Of a DNA stretch of 51,268 nt, positions 1 to 8,768 are shown one piece after another. The position numbers were made by a program, and so were the translations under genes. A model generated the notes under the pieces. That model ran no database searches. It saw only the letters and a program-made list of their open reading frames with translations, and had not been told where the DNA came from. The DNA is from Methylotenera sp. (GTDB taxonomy: Bacteria; Pseudomonadota; Gammaproteobacteria; Burkholderiales; Methylophilaceae): NCBI RefSeq assembly GCF_030684185.1, contig NZ_JAUXOY010000022.1, forward strand, positions 1 to 51,268, read 5' to 3'. Each line of letters starts with the position of its first letter. The stretch's first letter is position 1.

Positions 1-92
1 GTCATATATAAATTAACCTGTTTATCTGAAATGTGATTACCTGACACAGCGCCTCCTTATGGTTTGCTGTGCAGAACTCTATCAGATCAACT

Positions 93-135
93 AGACAAGT
101 TAATTGTCGCTAGACCAGACAAGATAATTGTCGCT
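93..135. repeat. Two 19-bp direct repeats, possible transposon-end binding sites
   Basis: AGACAAGTTAATTGTCGCT (93-111) and AGACAAGATAATTGTCGCT (117-135) differ at one base and are set 24 bp apart. Each is a near-palindrome (GACAA...TTGTC). Arrays of GACAA-N-TTGTCG units are typical of the ends of Tn7/Tn5053-like (TnsB/TniA) elements, where they bind the transposase. The outer terminus and the transposase gene are not visible, so the element could extend either way. The last residues of the neighbouring minus-strand gene are encoded inside these repeats. Confidence 0.5.
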
Positions 136-762
136 CAATAAATATATTTCAAATATTGGAAGCAACCCTCTGCTCTGTGGGTCTGCCGTTGGGCTTAGAC
201 TCTTATCTATTTCGACATCAGTGGATATGTGGGGAAGTAGACTCCCTACGTCAACCTTGGAAATCAATTCTAGAGCATCATCCCCCAAGTCGAATCTAGC
301 TTGGTATTTTTTGGTAATTGTGCCGGTTTTATCAAGCGCAGCTAAAACCAAGCCATTAACGACCTTTACTCTGGTGATTATGTCATCAGGAGATATTTCA
401 AGTATAGCGTACCGCCTATCTGGTGATACAGCTTCATTCCAAATCTGAAGATTCAACGCCTTCTGAGCATAGGTGTCTAATTTTTGACCTGGAAATTTAG
501 GGTATGTTCTTGTGAATGAGGTTGGCTCCGGATACCCTAAAGCTCTACAAACTGCTAAGTTAATGAACTTGGATCGTGATCGTAATGCCATATTAGCAAC
601 TGATACGTTACATAGTTCGTTCGATATTAGAACCTCTAAATCATGCATAGGTATCCAGAGGTCAGTATCATTTATATCAATTGGTGTATATATGTCTAGT
701 TGAGACGCGAGCAAGGCTATCTTGTATGAGTCTGGTGACTTTGCCATCATAATTCTTTTCAA
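100..762 (-). CDS. Hypothetical protein, 220 aa, accessory region
   Basis: I do not recognise this family with confidence. The protein is soluble, with no signal peptide or membrane segment. Its central part (about residues 60-160) has a motif-rich stretch: LAVCRALGYPEP, KFPGQKLDTYAQKA, LQIWNE, and a basic IITRVKVVNG followed by LDKTGTITKKYQARF. Alternating acidic and lysine residues there would be compatible with a nuclease or DNA-binding fold, for example a restriction-endonuclease-like protein, but no catalytic motif is certain. The C-terminal tail (SDNYLVWSSDN) is encoded by the two 19-bp repeats at 93-135, so the reading frame runs into what may be a transposon end and the native C-terminus may have been replaced. 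The gene starts with MKRIMMAK; the second or third Met is an alternative start. It is transcribed away from the exonuclease gene at 959. Confidence 0.55.
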   Translation of the reverse strand: MKRIMMAKSPDSYKIALLASQLDIYTPIDINDTDLWIPMHDLEVLISNELCNVSVANMALRSRSKFINLAVCRALGYPEPTSFTRTYPKFPGQKLDTYAQKALNLQIWNEAVSPDRRYAILEISPDDIITRVKVVNGLVLAALDKTGTITKKYQARFDLGDDALELISKVDVGSLLPHISTDVEIDKSLSPTADPQSRGLLPIFEIYLLSDNYLVWSSDN

Positions 763-813
763 GTTTATTGTTATAGAAAGTTGAGTATTTTTAATATAGC
801 TACAAATAAGGCA

Positions 814-829
814 CGGAGGACTTACTCCG
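814..829. promoter_or_regulatory. Small hairpin in divergent intergenic region
   Basis: CGGAG-GACTTA-CTCCG forms a 5-bp GC-rich stem in the 196-bp AT-rich gap between the divergent 220-aa gene and the exonuclease gene. It could be an operator or an RNA hairpin. No function is assignable. Confidence 0.25.
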
Positions 830-958
830 ATAATTAAAACCTAAGATTATTAACATCTAACCGTCTATTATTACAAAGTGATTTAATTCGTGCCTAACTG
901 AATGTTCTAGATTAACATTGGTAGCATCAACTTGCGTATTTAATATGTCAGATAAGTT

Positions 959-1573
959 ATGATTACTTTACTCAATAACCCGGTTACGATACTAGACCTA
1001 GAGACAACTGGTCTCAGTCCGCAGTATGATCGAATCACAGAGATTGGACTTATTGAGGTTGACTCATTAGGCTCAATCTCTGAGTGGTCCACTTTAGTCA
1101 ATTCTGATGTACCAATCCCCGACAACATTCGGATGATTACGGGCATTAGCAATACAATGTTGGCAGGAGCCCCAACCTTCACCTCACTCGCAGCTAATCT
1201 GATAAGCAGACTAAACGGCAAGATTATACTGGCTCACAATGCTTCATTTGATCTTGGATTTTTGCGTGCGGAATTTCAACGAGCAGGATTGCCGTTTGAA
1301 TCCGAGGCACTCTGCACCGTAAAGCTATCTAGGGCTCTATATCCTCAGCATAGGAAGCATAGTCTCTCTGCTCTGATTGATCGCTATTCGCTACCCATTC
1401 AAAATCGTCACAGGGCATTAGGGGATGCTCGGGCCTTGTGGCATTTCATTCAACATATCGAACGGGAATTTCCGCCAGATAAATTAGCGGCTATTATTAA
1501 ACGAATCGTCGGAAAACTCCGAGCCAACGATGTTGACTTGGACGATGAATTCGCTGATTTGATGAACCTCTGA
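959..1573 (+). CDS. DEDDh 3'-5' exonuclease (DnaQ/RNase T-like)
   Basis: This is a 204-aa single-domain exonuclease of the DnaQ-like superfamily. Exo I is ILDLETTG (D13, E15), Exo II is AHNASFDLGFL, and Exo III is HRALGDA, giving all acidic metal ligands plus the DEDDh histidine. Such enzymes use two metal ions to remove nucleotides from the 3' end of DNA or RNA. The length and the absence of a polymerase or theta-binding region argue against a replicative epsilon subunit. The basic and then acidic tail after residue 170 (KRIVGKLRAND, then DLDDEFADL) has no clear domain. It is convergent with the transposase-like gene (stop codons two bases apart) and divergent from the 220-aa gene, so it is accessory cargo rather than housekeeping. 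The substrate is unknown; defence, phage or mobile-element roles are all possible. Confidence 0.85.
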   Translation: MITLLNNPVTILDLETTGLSPQYDRITEIGLIEVDSLGSISEWSTLVNSDVPIPDNIRMITGISNTMLAGAPTFTSLAANLISRLNGKIILAHNASFDLGFLRAEFQRAGLPFESEALCTVKLSRALYPQHRKHSLSALIDRYSLPIQNRHRALGDARALWHFIQHIEREFPPDKLAAIIKRIVGKLRANDVDLDDEFADLMNL

Positions 1574-1575
1574 TA

Positions 1576-3381
1576 TTACACTTCAGGTATAAAGTAGATA
1601 ATATCCTCTAGCTTGATGGGTCCTTTGGCTAGGCCTAACCTCATTGCTGGGGTCATCTTATCCTCACCCACAGCCACGTAGTTGTAGAACACCCTGAAAA
1701 TACCTAACAGTTTCACAATGATCTCTGGATTGTAAGCGTTGTAGGCGAAATATGTGCGACCTGCTCGAGCTGGACTTTTGAATGGACGCTCAAGCATGCA
1801 AATTCGACACCTGACCTGCATGAAGAATCGGTCTATCCCCGCCAAGGTGGCTCGGTAATAGAGTCTTGCAGCATGCTCTCCGTTATAGTCATCGTAGTTA
1901 GTCAGATGACACACCGCTTTCTTTGGCTCATCCATGCGTGGAAACGGGTGACGTAACCACATATCACCCCATTTGCCGATCGGCTTCATCTTGGCCATAC
2001 GCGCTCTAATGAACATCAACTGAATTTCTTCTTCGGTATAAGTTGGGTGCGCAGCCATGGCTCGTTTCAAGGCTTCCCGTATTCTAGACTGTCGTTTTAA
2101 TTTAGCTTCATTAGTGAGATCTTTATTGATCTGCACATAATAGGCATCGACTGTGCGTGCACGGATACGATCCCAGAATGAGGACAGGCATGCAGCGCGA
2201 ATTGCTGAATCTTGATCAATATAAAAGCGTACCTTTCCAACATTTTTAAATAACTCGCGCAAATAGAAGAAGTGGCCATAGACAGTATATTCAAAGTGCG
2301 TTTGCATCCCGTTACGGGGTAGCTGAGTTTCTTCACTGTGCTCATCAGTAGACTCATAATCCTCTCTAACGGCAGAGTTTGCATATTTGGTTTCGATTCT
2401 CTCACTGAGAGAGGATGGCACTAAAGGCTTTGCTTTTGACTTTATTTGAGAAAGTGCATCTAAATAATCACTTTTTAGCCATACCCTGGCGTACTTCCTG
2501 TAAGGTAAATCAACATCGTAATCTCCGTTGTTAATCGCGTCTATTTCCGTAACCTCTGGATTTAAATTACCGTCAAAGTTCAGATTCATTCCGAAAACGA
2601 AACCAGTCAAGTTATCGGCACTGCCCATAGCTGTTAGAGTTACATTGCGTTTGTCTATTCGGTTACTCCAATTCACTACGTAATCTTGTCGGTCGATGCT
2701 GACATGTAATCGTTGAATATCAATTCCAAGTAGCTTCTCTCTTTCACGCTCACCGGCAAACGCCAGACACTGACGATGCAGAAAGTCGATGCGATTGTAT
2801 AGAGTTGAGGGGCTGATGTCGGCTACTTCACATATGCGACGGAACGGGGATTTATTCATCAGTAGAGAGAATATTGTTCTGTTTTTATGAGACTGTTGCT
2901 GACCTGATGTAGATTTAGTTTGAACAGATAAGGTTGTACCACAATCTTTACAGCGATATCGCTGAGCTCCTGCAGCGGTCTTGCCGAAGGCCTGATAGGC
3001 ATCAGGTGCATCAGATACACTTTGGAAGTGGTTGCAGCACCAAATATTAGGGCAACGAGGTCCTGCAGATTTTCTTAAATAGGCACTAATTCTGCGGTGT
3101 TCCTCTGAAATAGCTTGATTACTTTTAATAGTGGGACTTTGACGACATAGCTTGCAGATAAGGCTGGGTATGTTACGTCCTATTTTTTTACGACCTCCCG
3201 AGATAATGTAAGTGTCTGTAATCCGCACACCAAACTTCTGAGGCCTACCCCTTGAAACCTTTACGGCAGGAGTATGCCCAAAATTGGCGCATAACGGATT
3301 GCGGCAGAAGTTCACCTGTATAGAGTTAACCTCGGAGGGGTAACGAAGCTTGCTTTGATCTGGAGAAGATATAACAGCCAT
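1576..3381 (-). CDS. Transposase-like protein with N-terminal zinc ribbons and RNase H-like core
   Basis: This is a 601-aa protein. Cysteine pairs at about residues 26/31, 76/79, 110/115 and 144/147 (RYRCKDCGTTLSV) form two predicted zinc sites like those of IS1 InsA/IS1595-type transposases. They are followed by a helix-turn-helix (about 178-205, ICEVADISPSTLYNRIDFL). The second half resembles a DDE RNase H fold: a first Asp in LHVSIDRQDYVVNW (D230), a second in VRFYIDQDSA (D389), and a C-terminal helix with IFRVFYNY and TPAMRLGLA, as seen in integrase-core proteins. The third acidic residue may be E553, but this is uncertain. The expected activity is DNA strand transfer; catalysis is inferred. 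No terminal inverted repeats were found immediately around the gene. Its SD sequence, AAGGGA, lies about 7 bases before the ATG, inside a hairpin. It is convergent with the exonuclease gene and sits just downstream of fimV. Confidence 0.65.
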   Translation of the reverse strand: MAVISSPDQSKLRYPSEVNSIQVNFCRNPLCANFGHTPAVKVSRGRPQKFGVRITDTYIISGGRKKIGRNIPSLICKLCRQSPTIKSNQAISEEHRRISAYLRKSAGPRCPNIWCCNHFQSVSDAPDAYQAFGKTAAGAQRYRCKDCGTTLSVQTKSTSGQQQSHKNRTIFSLLMNKSPFRRICEVADISPSTLYNRIDFLHRQCLAFAGEREREKLLGIDIQRLHVSIDRQDYVVNWSNRIDKRNVTLTAMGSADNLTGFVFGMNLNFDGNLNPEVTEIDAINNGDYDVDLPYRKYARVWLKSDYLDALSQIKSKAKPLVPSSLSERIETKYANSAVREDYESTDEHSEETQLPRNGMQTHFEYTVYGHFFYLRELFKNVGKVRFYIDQDSAIRAACLSSFWDRIRARTVDAYYVQINKDLTNEAKLKRQSRIREALKRAMAAHPTYTEEEIQLMFIRARMAKMKPIGKWGDMWLRHPFPRMDEPKKAVCHLTNYDDYNGEHAARLYYRATLAGIDRFFMQVRCRICMLERPFKSPARAGRTYFAYNAYNPEIIVKLLGIFRVFYNYVAVGEDKMTPAMRLGLAKGPIKLEDIIYFIPEV

Positions 3382-3386
3382 GTAAA

Positions 3387-3417
3387 AATCCCTTACACCG
3401 AGTAGGTATAAGGGATT
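3387..3417 (-). promoter_or_regulatory. Hairpin covering the ribosome binding site of the transposase-like gene
   Basis: AATCCCTTA (3387-3395) and TAAGGGATT (3409-3417) are perfect 9-bp complements around a 13-base loop. On the minus strand the arm proximal to the start codon contains AAGGGA, the only good Shine-Dalgarno sequence before the ATG at 3381. Folding of the mRNA should therefore hide the ribosome binding site, as known for IS200/IS605 transposase mRNAs. Repression is inferred, not shown. Confidence 0.55.
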
Positions 3418-3500
3418 AAATCATACTAAGCTGTATTTATCAACACAACTTCCTAACGGCTTGGCAACATGCTCGGCTTTTTTATTTTCATGGTTTGAAA

Positions 3501-6386
3501 TTAGGCCAAACTATCTAACAACTGCTGTGCGCGTACCTGCTGCTGAATACCACCTTCTTTCAGCACCTCTTCCAACAGCTCACGCGCACCCTCTTTATCG
3601 TCCATATCAATATAAGCGGCAACTAAGTCCAACTTAATATTAACATCTTGTGATTCTGAATTATCGACAGCTGGACTGACAGTTTTAGCAGCAGACTTCT
3701 CAACAGGTAACTCAGGCTCAGTATCGGCTAAGTCTAAATCTATCGAGGATAAATCGAAAGTATTCGCTTCTAAAGCATCAGGCTTTGATGAAGTCTCTGC
3801 AACGCTGGTCACAGGCTCTTCAATATGTGGCAAATCAAATGAAATCTCCGTTGCATCCATCGCAACTTGTGCATCAGGGGTTGAAGTAACAGCATCATTA
3901 GCAAAATCCAAGTCAAACGAAATATCTTCAATCATGTTTGCAGAGGTTTCTTTTTGTGATGCTAATTGACTTGCGACCGTTTCATCGGGTAGATTAAAAT
4001 CCATATCAAAATCAGTTGATGGCGTATCAGTGATTTCCTGCAAAGCAGAAATATCATCGGCATTGAGCGGTAACTCATCACTTACTGATTCCGTAGCCGC
4101 AGACATCAGTATATTTTCAGATTTGAAATCACCCAGATCAAAATCCATTGAATTGTCGGATAAATCTTTCTCTACACTTTGAGTAGTTTCAGCACCTTCA
4201 TATCCGACCACCACTTTGGCGCCATCATCTAACAAACCTAAATCGAATGATAAATCTTGCCCTACATCTTCAGCGGCGGCAAAACTTTGCAACACCACTG
4301 AATTTGCATCTTCAGACACTGGCTGACTGGCTGTTATGACATCATCGTTATTAAATGAGAAATCTAGTGCATTGTCCTTAGCAGTAGCATCTTCAGGAGT
4401 AGCTGCAATATCTTCAGGTTTACCTGTAACCAATGCAGCGGATTTACTAACGTTGTATAAGGGATTACCAGGCTCCATTTCGGCGCCAATAGCGGCAACT
4501 TTTTCCCAAGTTGGGTCATCAGCGCCTAACGTTGTATATAACTCACCAGCAATCGCCTCAAAAGCAGAGGTATCTTTACGAGCAGCATACATTTCCAACA
4601 GTTTTAAATGCAACTCATAACGCTTAGGTTCTTTAGAAATCGCATCTTTCAATATTTCTTCGGCCTGCGCATCACGGCCATAAGCCATGTAAACTTCAGC
4701 TTCAGCAATTGGGTCAACGTCATTTGTGTCTATCATGCTGCCATCAGCACTTTGTGCAAAATCAGTTAAGAATGAAGTATCAGACATACTTGCATTACCA
4801 GTAGTGTTGCCAAATACAGTGTTTGCACGCAAACCGCCAGAGGTCAATATCCCGCGCTCGAAGCTATCTAAATCTTTTCTACGCTTATTACGCAAAAACA
4901 TCCAGCCAGCGCCTAGTAATGTCACTCCTGCAACTCCACCTAGAAGAGCTAAGTTGACAGAATCCATTAACCCAGCAAAGAAACTAGGCTCCTCTTGTGT
5001 TGTAGCTTGTGGTTGAACTGCTGGAGCTGGAACTGATTTTGTAACTTCCGCCTGCTTTTCTTCAACCGGCGTAGCGACCTCAGCTTTAGGTGTTTCTTCT
5101 ACCTTATGCTCTTCTGTCGCTTCTAATTTTGTTTCTGGCACTTTAGCTGCAGTTTCAGCATTCTTTTGCAACTCTGACATTGACTGGCTTTTAAGAGCAA
5201 TCAGCTTCTGCATATCTTCAATTTGCTTTTCTAACGCCGCTGTGCGATCCATTGCCTCTTTTAAAGACTTTTCACGTGCTGTCGTTTCTTCTTGTAAAGC
5301 TAACATCTTAGCTTCAACTGACTTGGCGGTATCGTTTGCACTTTTGCCACCCACTTTATCACCTGCAGAAAGCTTAACAACATCTTGCGGACCAGCTTTA
5401 GCTGGCGCGGCTTTATCTTCAGCCGTAGCAATCTTCCCAGATGCAGATTGTTTTTCTTCAGATTCTGCCACTGCTGGCTGCGCGGCTACATTACCAGCCA
5501 AAGCATTACGATACGCATTCCAATTAACAGAATGAACCTTGATTTCTTTTTTTGCTTGTTGGCTATCAATTGCCGTGAGGACTTCTTTACTCGGCACTTT
5601 AATGATTTGTCCAACTTTTAACCGATTCATATTGCCGCTTGAGAACGCGTCTTTATTATTCTCGTATAAGCCAGCCAACATTTGGTCTAAGCTAACCCCT
5701 TCAACCTGCGTCGCTCTGGCGATTGAACTTAAAGTGTCACCACGCTTAGTTGTTAACTCTTGTTCTACGCTAGCAGTTGAATTTGAAACTACGTCTTGCT
5801 CTACAGGAGGTTGAACAGTTGCTTTTTTAAATTTCTTTGTTCGTTTTGCCACTGGTGGAGCTGTATCTATGCTTCCAGTTGTAAGATCACTACTCTGACT
5901 AACGCCTTTAGATTTATTGATAATGCTTGAGTTATTAAGTGCTGGTTGTGTAATCGGCATTGCTAAGCTAGGCTCAGACGGCTTGTATCCAGGCGGATCC
6001 AACAGTACAGTGTACTCACGTTGTAAGCGCCCAGAAGCCCAGTCCACTTGAACAAGCATATCCAGATAAGGATCATTCACAGGTTGATTGGAATGCAGCT
6101 TTAATATTGGTGAGCCATTTGCATTTTTAGCCAACTCAATTTTGATATTATTATGAATACCTAGGCGAGGAATCCCTTGCTGTGCATAAGCATCCTCAGA
6201 GCCAATTGAGGCTGCTAAAGTTGAAAGCTCTTCAGGCGTTACAGATAAAAGCTCAATTTCTGCTCTTAGTGGCTCACCTATTCCAGAACTGACATTCAAC
6301 TTACCTAAACCTGCGGCGTAGATAGATAGCGGCATGAGCGCTAAGCATACGGCCAGAGAAATTTGCTTTAATTTAGATTTACGCAC
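3501..6386 (-). CDS. fimV: FimV/HubP-family polar landmark protein
   Basis: This is a 961-aa inner-membrane protein with a signal peptide (about 1-25, ending SIYAA). The periplasmic FimV N-terminal domain (GLGKLNVSSGIGEPLRAEI, to about 130) is followed by a LysM peptidoglycan-binding domain (TTKRGDTLSSIARATQ to LKVGQIIKVPS, about 212-268). A coiled coil (about 355-410), a Pro/Ala/Glu linker and a single membrane segment near residue 488 come next. The cytoplasmic part is very acidic, with a TPR-like region (AEVYMAYGRDAQAEEILKDA) and a C-terminal FimV helix domain (VAAYIDMDDKEGARELLEEV). FimV organises type IV pili and polar chemosensory or flagellar systems. It follows asd, as is usual in Betaproteobacteria, where truA normally comes next; here the transposase-like gene follows. 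The Asp-rich repeats (SFDLDFAN, DMDFNLPDE) are typical of the family. Confidence 0.93.
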   Translation of the reverse strand: MRKSKLKQISLAVCLALMPLSIYAAGLGKLNVSSGIGEPLRAEIELLSVTPEELSTLAASIGSEDAYAQQGIPRLGIHNNIKIELAKNANGSPILKLHSNQPVNDPYLDMLVQVDWASGRLQREYTVLLDPPGYKPSEPSLAMPITQPALNNSSIINKSKGVSQSSDLTTGSIDTAPPVAKRTKKFKKATVQPPVEQDVVSNSTASVEQELTTKRGDTLSSIARATQVEGVSLDQMLAGLYENNKDAFSSGNMNRLKVGQIIKVPSKEVLTAIDSQQAKKEIKVHSVNWNAYRNALAGNVAAQPAVAESEEKQSASGKIATAEDKAAPAKAGPQDVVKLSAGDKVGGKSANDTAKSVEAKMLALQEETTAREKSLKEAMDRTAALEKQIEDMQKLIALKSQSMSELQKNAETAAKVPETKLEATEEHKVEETPKAEVATPVEEKQAEVTKSVPAPAVQPQATTQEEPSFFAGLMDSVNLALLGGVAGVTLLGAGWMFLRNKRRKDLDSFERGILTSGGLRANTVFGNTTGNASMSDTSFLTDFAQSADGSMIDTNDVDPIAEAEVYMAYGRDAQAEEILKDAISKEPKRYELHLKLLEMYAARKDTSAFEAIAGELYTTLGADDPTWEKVAAIGAEMEPGNPLYNVSKSAALVTGKPEDIAATPEDATAKDNALDFSFNNDDVITASQPVSEDANSVVLQSFAAAEDVGQDLSFDLGLLDDGAKVVVGYEGAETTQSVEKDLSDNSMDFDLGDFKSENILMSAATESVSDELPLNADDISALQEITDTPSTDFDMDFNLPDETVASQLASQKETSANMIEDISFDLDFANDAVTSTPDAQVAMDATEISFDLPHIEEPVTSVAETSSKPDALEANTFDLSSIDLDLADTEPELPVEKSAAKTVSPAVDNSESQDVNIKLDLVAAYIDMDDKEGARELLEEVLKEGGIQQQVRAQQLLDSLA

Positions 6387-6498
6387 ATTTAGCCCTTGAT
6401 CAAACTTTAATCCTAAATATTAAAATAACATCAAATAGTTAGCTATGCAAGCTGATAATACACATTATATTCAGATGCCATGTATATGCTACTTTTGA

Positions 6499-6523
6499 TA
6501 GCTGTTGCTTTTCACAACAGCTA
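6499..6523. terminator. Hairpin between asd and fimV, possible attenuator
   Basis: TAGCTGTTG (6499-6507) and CAACAGCTA (6515-6523) form a 9-bp stem with a 7-base loop in the 151-bp asd-fimV gap. The U-run on the minus strand is weak (TCAAAAG), so it may only partly terminate asd transcripts or act as a processing stem. Confidence 0.4.
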
Positions 6524-6537
6524 ATAGATAAGTCCAA

Positions 6538-7650
6538 TTATTTCTCTATTAAAATCCGTAACATACGACGTAACGGTTCAGCCGCTCCCCAGAGCAATTG
6601 GTCACCTACGGTAAAAGCTGATAAATAATCGTTACCCATATTTAGTTTACGTAAACGTCCTACAGGTGTATTTAATGTACCCGTCACTGCGGCTGGCGTT
6701 AGCTCTTTCATGCTAGCTTCGCGTTCATTTGGCACCACTTTTGCCCACCGATTAGCTTCTGCCAACATTTGGTTGATTTCATCTAAAGGCACGTCTTTGC
6801 TTAGTTTGATAGTGAGCGCCTGACTATGGCAGCGCATCGCACCTATTCGCACACAAAGACCATCAATTATGATAGGGTTAGCTTCACGACCTAAAATTTT
6901 ATTAGTCTCGGCGCCGCCCTTCCACTCTTCTTTGCTTTGACCATTGCCTAAATCTTTATCAATCCAAGGAATCAAACTGCCTGCTAGTGGCACGCCAAAA
7001 TGCGCCGTAGGAAATTTGTCCTCTCGCAATGTACCAGCTACTGTGCGATCTATGTCCAGAATGGCTGATGCAGGGTCAGCAAGCAACTCACTTGCTGCGA
7101 AATGTGCTTCGCCCATCTGCTTGAGTAATTCACGCATATTTTGTGCACCAGCGCCTGATGCCGCCTGATAGGTCATAGAGGTTGCCCATTGCACCAAATT
7201 TTCTTTAAACAAGCCATTTAAAGCCATTAGCATTAACGATACTGTGCAGTTTCCGCCCACCCAGTTTTTATTACCGTGCGCATAAGCATCTTGAATCACA
7301 TGCATATTGACTGGATCCAAAATAATCACTGCGTCTTTTTCCATACGCAGTGTTGAAGCCGCGTCTACCCAATGACCTTTCCAGCCTTCTGCCCTAAGCT
7401 TAGGGAATATTTCACTAGTGTAATCACCACCTTGGCATGAAACGATGGCATCCATAGTTTTCAAGTCTGCAATACTCATTGCATCTTTTAAAGGCGGGGA
7501 CTCTTTACCCACACTTGGCGCATTGCCGCCAACTTGCGATGTGGTAAAAAATTGTGGTTCTATGAGCGCAAAGTCATTTTCTTCCATCATGCGCTGCATG
7601 AGCACTGACCCCACCATACCACGCCAACCTACAAACCCAACTTTAAGCAT
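6538..7650 (-). CDS. asd: Aspartate-semialdehyde dehydrogenase
   Basis: This enzyme reduces beta-aspartyl phosphate to aspartate semialdehyde with NADPH, the branch point to lysine/diaminopimelate, methionine and threonine. At 370 aa it matches the Gram-negative (E. coli type, 367 aa) enzyme. The N-terminal nucleotide-binding loop is [12 protein letters not shown], the active-site cysteine is C135 in GGNCTVSLM, and the catalytic histidine lies in [16 protein letters not shown]. It is encoded 14 bases downstream of leuB and is probably co-transcribed with the leu genes. The start ATG is followed by the canonical MLKVGFVGW. Confidence 0.97.
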   Translation of the reverse strand: MLKVGFVGWRGMVGSVLMQRMMEENDFALIEPQFFTTSQVGGNAPSVGKESPPLKDAMSIADLKTMDAIVSCQGGDYTSEIFPKLRAEGWKGHWVDAASTLRMEKDAVIILDPVNMHVIQDAYAHGNKNWVGGNCTVSLMLMALNGLFKENLVQWATSMTYQAASGAGAQNMRELLKQMGEAHFAASELLADPASAILDIDRTVAGTLREDKFPTAHFGVPLAGSLIPWIDKDLGNGQSKEEWKGGAETNKILGREANPIIIDGLCVRIGAMRCHSQALTIKLSKDVPLDEINQMLAEANRWAKVVPNEREASMKELTPAAVTGTLNTPVGRLRKLNMGNDYLSAFTVGDQLLWGAAEPLRRMLRILIEK

Positions 7651-7664
7651 TTTATTAACCTTAA

Positions 7665-8723
7665 CTAATTTAATGCAGCGACAACTGCGTCACCCATTTC
7701 ACTACAACCCACTTTTTTGCAACCTTCAGTTGCGATGTCTGCGGTTCTATAACCTTGCGACAAGGCTGCTTTCACGGCGTTTTCAACTTTTAGCGCATTC
7801 GCCTCATCATTAAATGTATAGCGCAACATCATAGCAACAGACAAAATAGTTGCTAAAGGATTGGCAATATTCTTACCCGCAATGTCTGGTGCAGAGCCAT
7901 GACTCGGCTCATACATACCCTTGTTATTCGCGTCTAATGAGGCAGAAGGTAACATGCCGATAGAACCCGTGAGCATAGACGCTTCATCCGACAATATATC
8001 GCCGAAGATATTGCCCGTTACCATCACATCAAATTGTTTAGGTGCACGAATCAATTGCATCGCAGCATTATCAACATACATATGGCTCAGTTCAACTTCA
8101 GGATATTCTGCAGACAATTCAATCATAACCTGACGCCATAATTCCGTCGTTTCAAGCACATTTGCTTTATCCACTGAACATACTTTTTTATTACGTTTCA
8201 TTGCAATATCAAATGCTACACGACCAATGCGGCGAATCTCAGATTCGCAATAACGCATCGTATTCATACCTTCACGCTCGCCATTTTCCAGAGTTGAAAT
8301 GCCACGAGGCTGACCGAAATAAATGTCACCCGTCAATTCACGCACAATCATAATATCTAAACCAGAAACCACTTCTGGCTTAAGCGTTGATGCTCCAGCC
8401 AACTCAGGATAAAGCAAAGCTGGACGAAGATTGGCAAATAAATTTAGCTCTTTGCGAATACGCAATAAGCCACGCTCTGGACGTAAATGACGCTCTAATT
8501 TATCGTACTTCCAATCTCCTACCGCGCCCAATAAAACAGCATCTGAATCTTTAGCTAGCTGCAAAGTGGCTTCTGGCAGCGGGTCACCAGCAACTTCATA
8601 CCCTGCACCACCGATAGGCGCTTCAGTCATTTCAATATTCAGTTTTAATGCGTTTAATACTTTAACGGCTTGGGCGACAATTTCTGGTCCGATGCCGTCA
8701 CCTGGCAATACTGCTATTTTCAT
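7665..8723 (-). CDS. leuB: 3-isopropylmalate dehydrogenase
   Basis: LeuB oxidatively decarboxylates 3-isopropylmalate to 2-oxoisocaproate with NAD+, the third step of leucine synthesis. The protein has 352 aa, the normal length. It begins [16 protein letters not shown], has the substrate arginines in [14 protein letters not shown], and carries the family signature [19 protein letters not shown] plus the NAD-binding [16 protein letters not shown] loop. It lies 45 bases after leuD and 14 bases before asd, in the leuC-ecn-leuD-leuB-asd-fimV cluster. Confidence 0.97.
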   Translation of the reverse strand: MKIAVLPGDGIGPEIVAQAVKVLNALKLNIEMTEAPIGGAGYEVAGDPLPEATLQLAKDSDAVLLGAVGDWKYDKLERHLRPERGLLRIRKELNLFANLRPALLYPELAGASTLKPEVVSGLDIMIVRELTGDIYFGQPRGISTLENGEREGMNTMRYCESEIRRIGRVAFDIAMKRNKKVCSVDKANVLETTELWRQVMIELSAEYPEVELSHMYVDNAAMQLIRAPKQFDVMVTGNIFGDILSDEASMLTGSIGMLPSASLDANNKGMYEPSHGSAPDIAGKNIANPLATILSVAMMLRYTFNDEANALKVENAVKAALSQGYRTADIATEGCKKVGCSEMGDAVVAALN

Positions 8724-8768
8724 GAATTTACTTTCTGAATTTAATTCTGTAACTAAGCTAAAAGGAGG

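Noticed and set aside
1583-3412. Terminal repeats of the transposase-like gene (AGGTATAA at 1586 and 3405)
   Set aside because: The match is 8 bases in direct orientation and at chance level; no inverted ends were found.
3440-3486. Terminator of fimV
   Set aside because: The sequence near GGCTTGGC...CTCGGC does not form a proper inverted stem, although T-runs are present.
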